A stretch of 15,399 nucleotides of DNA. Source: Candidatus Kaiserbacteria bacterium RIFCSPHIGHO2_12_FULL_56_13 (GTDB taxonomy: Bacteria; Patescibacteriota; Minisyncoccia; Phycocordibacterales; Phycocordibacteraceae). The DNA lies in NCBI GenBank assembly GCA_001781625.1, contig MFLS01000028.1, forward strand, positions 6,197 to 21,595, in the 5' to 3' direction. The notes under the pieces are model-generated. The model was not told where the DNA came from. It ran no database searches and saw nothing but the letters and a program-made list of their open reading frames with translations. Below, one piece after another: positions 12,768 to 15,399 of this stretch (the stretch's first letter is position 1; every line of letters starts with the position of its first letter). The translations under genes were made by a program, and so were the position numbers.

Positions 12768-13202
12768 TTAAAACTTCGCGAGGCGGCGGCGATGCCGTTC
12801 GTCGCCCGAAAATGCGGTGGTAAGAAAGACGCGGGTTGCCGCCTTCGCTTCATCTTCAGTCACAAAATCTGCTCCGAGCGAAAGCATATTCGCATTATTG
12901 TGCTTACGGGAGAGCGCCACGAACTCGAGCGGCCCACCATAGTACACAGCGGCGCGCGCACCCACGACCCGGTTTGCCGCCATCGCCTCGCCCTGACCTG
13001 ACTTCCCCAGCACGATGCCAAAGGCTGTCGTATCAGCCACTACTGCCTGCGCGACTGGGATGATGAAATCGGGATAGTCGTCGTCTGGGTTCAATGTCGC
13101 CGGCCCCATGTCCTGTACCTCAAACCCGAGCTCTCGCACAGACGCGACAAGTTTCTGCTTCAATGCAAACCCTGCGTGATCTGCCGCGACATAGACCTTC
13201 AT
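12768..13202 (-). CDS. rpiB: Ribose-5-phosphate isomerase B, Glu-type
   Basis: Interconverts ribose 5-phosphate and ribulose 5-phosphate. The 144-aa protein has AADHAGFALK (6-15), DDYPDF, GKSGQGEAMAANR (66-78) and SRKHNNANMLSLGADF (98-113), all RpiB/LacAB hallmarks. In E. coli RpiB the base is a cysteine in the loop ICGTGIGM. Here the aligned residue is glycine (G66) and a glutamate (E72) appears later in the loop, as in the mycobacterial enzyme, where that Glu takes over. H9 and H101 are in the expected places. The ATG overlaps the GAPDH stop by 4 nt (ATGA), so translation is coupled; rpe follows after 2 nt. Confidence 0.93.
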   Translation of the reverse strand: MKVYVAADHAGFALKQKLVASVRELGFEVQDMGPATLNPDDDYPDFIIPVAQAVVADTTAFGIVLGKSGQGEAMAANRVVGARAAVYYGGPLEFVALSRKHNNANMLSLGADFVTEDEAKAATRVFLTTAFSGDERHRRRLAKF

Positions 13203-14206
13203 ATCTGTTCGCCGGCCTTCAGGACATGCCGGAGGAGAGACTCGACGTAGCCCATTTCATTGTCGTACCAGGTGAGGACTTTCACGAGGTTGTCGTCGAC
13301 AACGCGGGTCATGAGGAGGTCGGCGATCGAGGCGACTGGTTCGCCCACGATATCGCTTGAAACGAGCTGTTCTTCAGTCACTTTGAAAAGGCCCTCCCAA
13401 CGCGGGTTGTGTGCCGCTTTACGCAAGAGGTTGTTCACCTCTTCAACCGAGGTTGCGCGCTTCGCGATAAAGGTGATATCGGCGATCGAGCCCGCGATGA
13501 CGGGGACGCGGAGCGCGATGCCATCGAACTTGCCAACGAGCGCCGGGTAGGCCTTCGCGACCGCGATCGCGGCTCCGGTCGATGAAGGGGCGATATTGTG
13601 CGCGGCATCGCGGCCGCGCCGAAAGTCGCCCCCTTTCACGGGACCATCGATGACTGACTGCGTCGAGGTATAGGCATGCACCGTCGAGAGTATGGCTTTT
13701 TCAATGCCAATGCTTTCATCAAGAATAGCGATAATCGGGCTCGCCGAATTTGTCGTGCATGAGGCATTGCTCGTGACGGGACACGTTGCGAGTTTGTCTT
13801 CATTAATGCCCATAAGGACCGTCTCGCCGCCTTCACCTTTGCCGGGTGCGGTAATCACGACGCGTTTCGCGCCGACCTTGAGGTGCGCCTTCGCCTTTTC
13901 ATATTCATCAAAGACGCCGGTCGCCTCTACGACCACATCGACGCCGAGCTTGCCCCACGGCAAGTGAACCGGATCTTTTTCAGAGAGAAACGTGATTTCT
14001 TTGCCATCAATGACGAGCGCTTTGCCTTTCGTCTCGACCTCGAAAGGCGCTTTGCCATAGACCGTATCATGCTTCAAGAGATACGCGAGGTTTTCAAGAG
14101 AGCCGAGGTCATTCACCGCCACTATCTCTATCCCACGCCCCTTCGCACGTCGCATAAAGACTCTTCCGATCCTTCCAAACCCATTTATCGCAACGCGGAT
14201 AGCCAT
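13199..14206 (-). CDS. gap: Glyceraldehyde-3-phosphate dehydrogenase
   Basis: Oxidises and phosphorylates glyceraldehyde 3-phosphate to 1,3-bisphosphoglycerate with NAD. The 335-aa protein has the Rossmann motif INGFGRIGR (7-15), D33 in VNDL favouring NAD over NADP, the catalytic cysteine C150 in SNASCTTNSASPI, the general base H177 in STVHAYTSTQ, the phosphate-site segment RRGRDAAHNIAPSSTGAA and the C-terminal WYDNEMGY. The stretch after the cysteine (TTNSASP) differs from the common TTNCLAP, so the second active-site-loop cysteine is absent. It heads the operon gap-rpiB-rpe-tkt. Extended -10 box TGATATACT lies 6 nt before the ATG. Confidence 0.97.
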   Translation of the reverse strand: MAIRVAINGFGRIGRVFMRRAKGRGIEIVAVNDLGSLENLAYLLKHDTVYGKAPFEVETKGKALVIDGKEITFLSEKDPVHLPWGKLGVDVVVEATGVFDEYEKAKAHLKVGAKRVVITAPGKGEGGETVLMGINEDKLATCPVTSNASCTTNSASPIIAILDESIGIEKAILSTVHAYTSTQSVIDGPVKGGDFRRGRDAAHNIAPSSTGAAIAVAKAYPALVGKFDGIALRVPVIAGSIADITFIAKRATSVEEVNNLLRKAAHNPRWEGLFKVTEEQLVSSDIVGEPVASIADLLMTRVVDDNLVKVLTWYDNEMGYVESLLRHVLKAGEQI

Positions 14207-14212
14207 AGAAAA

Positions 14213-14218
14213 AGTATA
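14213..14218 (-). promoter_or_regulatory. Putative extended -10 box of gap
   Basis: The minus strand reads TGATATACT, a TGn extended -10. The hexamer ends exactly 6 nt before the gap ATG. The TGA is also the stop codon of the upstream LamG gene, so the promoter fills the whole 12-nt gap. Confidence 0.65.
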
Positions 14219-15399
14219 TCAGTTTCCGAGCTGGTAGAGCCGTAATACTTCTGCCGCCGAGAGCGCGCGGTTGTAGATCCGGACATCGTCAATAGAACCC
14301 GTAAAGAAAGTCGTCGAGAACGTATGATTCTTATACCGGCCGATGTTGACCTCTTCGGTATTCAGATCATCTTGCGACCAGGTCGTGGTATCGGTCACAT
14401 CCAATGCGCCGTCTACATAGAGCGAGTGCGATGACGCGCTTGTATTTACAAAAGCAACATGGTGCCACACTCCGTCGTCGATAGCGACATCTCCAGCGAA
14501 ACTGTCTGCCGTATCGGGAGTCTGGTGCCATCGTGCGAATGTAAGATTCCCGCTTGACACATGGAGTCGGTAGGCGATGTGGGTGAGAGAGGTCGGCCTG
14601 CCTTTTGAAATGATCTGGCCCCCTGCAGTTGTCTTGACCCAAGCTGAAACCGAAAATGTGTCACTTGCATTCCCGTGGTTGAGAGAGGTGCTGTGGGCAA
14701 TAGTGACATAGTCGTCTGAACCGTCAAAGTCAAGGGCTTGGCCCAGTTTGCCGATAACGGTCGTGGTCGCGGCAAAACCGGAGAGAGAACCGGCATTGCC
14801 GCTCCCGCTCTTGTCGGTGACATTGGTGAGGAGGTCCGGCCCGTTGAAGGTCCACCAGCCGACAAGGCCCGAGCCAGGCGCCACACCGGTTGCGGTTGTG
14901 TCGACATTCTTATTGACATAGGTCGTCCCGCCGAGCCCATAGAGACGAGCGGCGTCGCTTGCAGAGAGCGTTGCCGAATAAAAGCGCACGTCGTCCATAC
15001 GGCCTCCAAAGTAGACGGAGTTGGCGCGGCCAAGTTCGACTGCGCTACCGGTAATCGCCGCCGTGCCCGTAACGACGACGTGGTGCCACTCGGCGTCGTA
15101 AAGCCCGGGAGTCGTCGAGGCGGCGCCGTCTATATAATAGACAGGTGAGGTAAAGCCGGTAGCCGAGAGGACCTTGCTTGCAGAGGTAGATATATAGACG
15201 GTGGTGCCGGTGAGATTCACGAGACCTTGAGCAATCGAGGCGGTCGTCGAAGCTTTCGCCCAGAACGCGACTGATTTGATAGAAGAGATAGAGGTGCTCA
15301 CTGTGAGATAGTAGGATGTGCCGTTTAAAGATAGCGCCTGACCGATTCGGCCAGGAGTGAGTGCGGTCCCGCCGCCATTGTAATTGATAACAATGACGC
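14219..15399 (-). CDS. LamG-repeat surface protein (C-terminal part, runs off the window)
   Basis: Likely exported or cell-surface adhesin or glycan-binding protein; the export signal would lie outside the window. At least 393 residues are encoded. A GTG at 15301 looks like a start, but the frame is open to the right edge and encodes NYNGGGTALTPGRIGQALSL, a canonical LamG segment, so the gene continues beyond 15399. Two concanavalin A-like LamG domains are in tandem. Each closes with the same motif: MDDVRFYSATLSASDAARLYGLG in the first and IDDVRIYNRALSAAEVLRLYQLG in the second. The second domain starts at GLVGWWTFNGPD and contains GQALDFDGSDDYV and DGVWHHVAFVN. The composition is rich in Ser, Thr, Gly and Asp, unlike its neighbours. 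The protein ends right after the second repeat with no sorting motif. gap follows after 12 nt. Confidence 0.85.
   Translation of the reverse strand, partial: VIVINYNGGGTALTPGRIGQALSLNGTSYYLTVSTSISSIKSVAFWAKASTTASIAQGLVNLTGTTVYISTSASKVLSATGFTSPVYYIDGAASTTPGLYDAEWHHVVVTGTAAITGSAVELGRANSVYFGGRMDDVRFYSATLSASDAARLYGLGGTTYVNKNVDTTATGVAPGSGLVGWWTFNGPDLLTNVTDKSGSGNAGSLSGFAATTTVIGKLGQALDFDGSDDYVTIAHSTSLNHGNASDTFSVSAWVKTTAGGQIISKGRPTSLTHIAYRLHVSSGNLTFARWHQTPDTADSFAGDVAIDDGVWHHVAFVNTSASSHSLYVDGALDVTDTTTWSQDDLNTEEVNIGRYKNHTFSTTFFTGSIDDVRIYNRALSAAEVLRLYQLGN

Noticed and set aside
1..15399. CRISPR arrays, insertion sequences, phage genes or defence systems
   Set aside because: No direct repeats with spacers, transposase or integrase motifs were seen; all genes are housekeeping, envelope or sugar metabolism.

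Overview
The window looks like a chromosomal segment of a streamlined, fermentative bacterium, most likely a Candidate Phyla Radiation (Patescibacteria/Parcubacteria-type) lineage. This is inferred from the near absence of intergenic DNA, shortened translation factors (RF1 of 309 aa, EF-Ts of 149 aa), a single-chain phenylalanyl-tRNA synthetase, a split transketolase and a large LamG surface protein. No phylogenetic marker was searched. There is no mobile element, CRISPR array, rRNA or stretch over 300 bases without a gene.

Layout. (1) 108-3164, plus strand: mitochondrial-type PheRS, a membrane family-2 glycosyltransferase and a membrane-anchored thioredoxin-like protein. (2) 3167-3240, minus strand: tRNA-Thr(UGU), whose 3' end lies 2 nt from the stop of the convergent thioredoxin-like gene. 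(3) 3264-8157, minus strand, transcribed right to left: rplY (bL25), a coiled-coil lytic transglycosylase, rpmE2 (bL31), prfA (RF1), rpsB (uS2), tsf (EF-Ts) and a small membrane protein. (4) 8217-14206: a central carbon cluster with class I fructose-bisphosphate aldolase (minus), a divergent PfkB sugar kinase (plus) and a minus-strand operon gap-rpiB-rpe-tktN-tktC converging on the kinase with a 14-bp overlap. (5) 14219 to the right edge, minus strand: a LamG-repeat protein that runs out of the window.

The metabolic genes could interconvert pentose phosphates with fructose phosphates and glyceraldehyde 3-phosphate and pass carbon into lower glycolysis. No transaldolase is in the window.

The most interesting structural signal is regulatory. 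Almost every gene that begins a transcription unit has a -10-like hexamer, often exactly TATACT, ending only 6-9 nt before its ATG. Genes packed tightly inside operons mostly lack it. This geometry puts +1 at or near the start codon, so leaderless mRNAs seem to be the default. The same box sits 5 nt before the mature 5' end of tRNA-Thr, which suggests a tRNA transcribed with no 5' leader. Two such promoters are interleaved in the 22-bp gap between aldolase and kinase.
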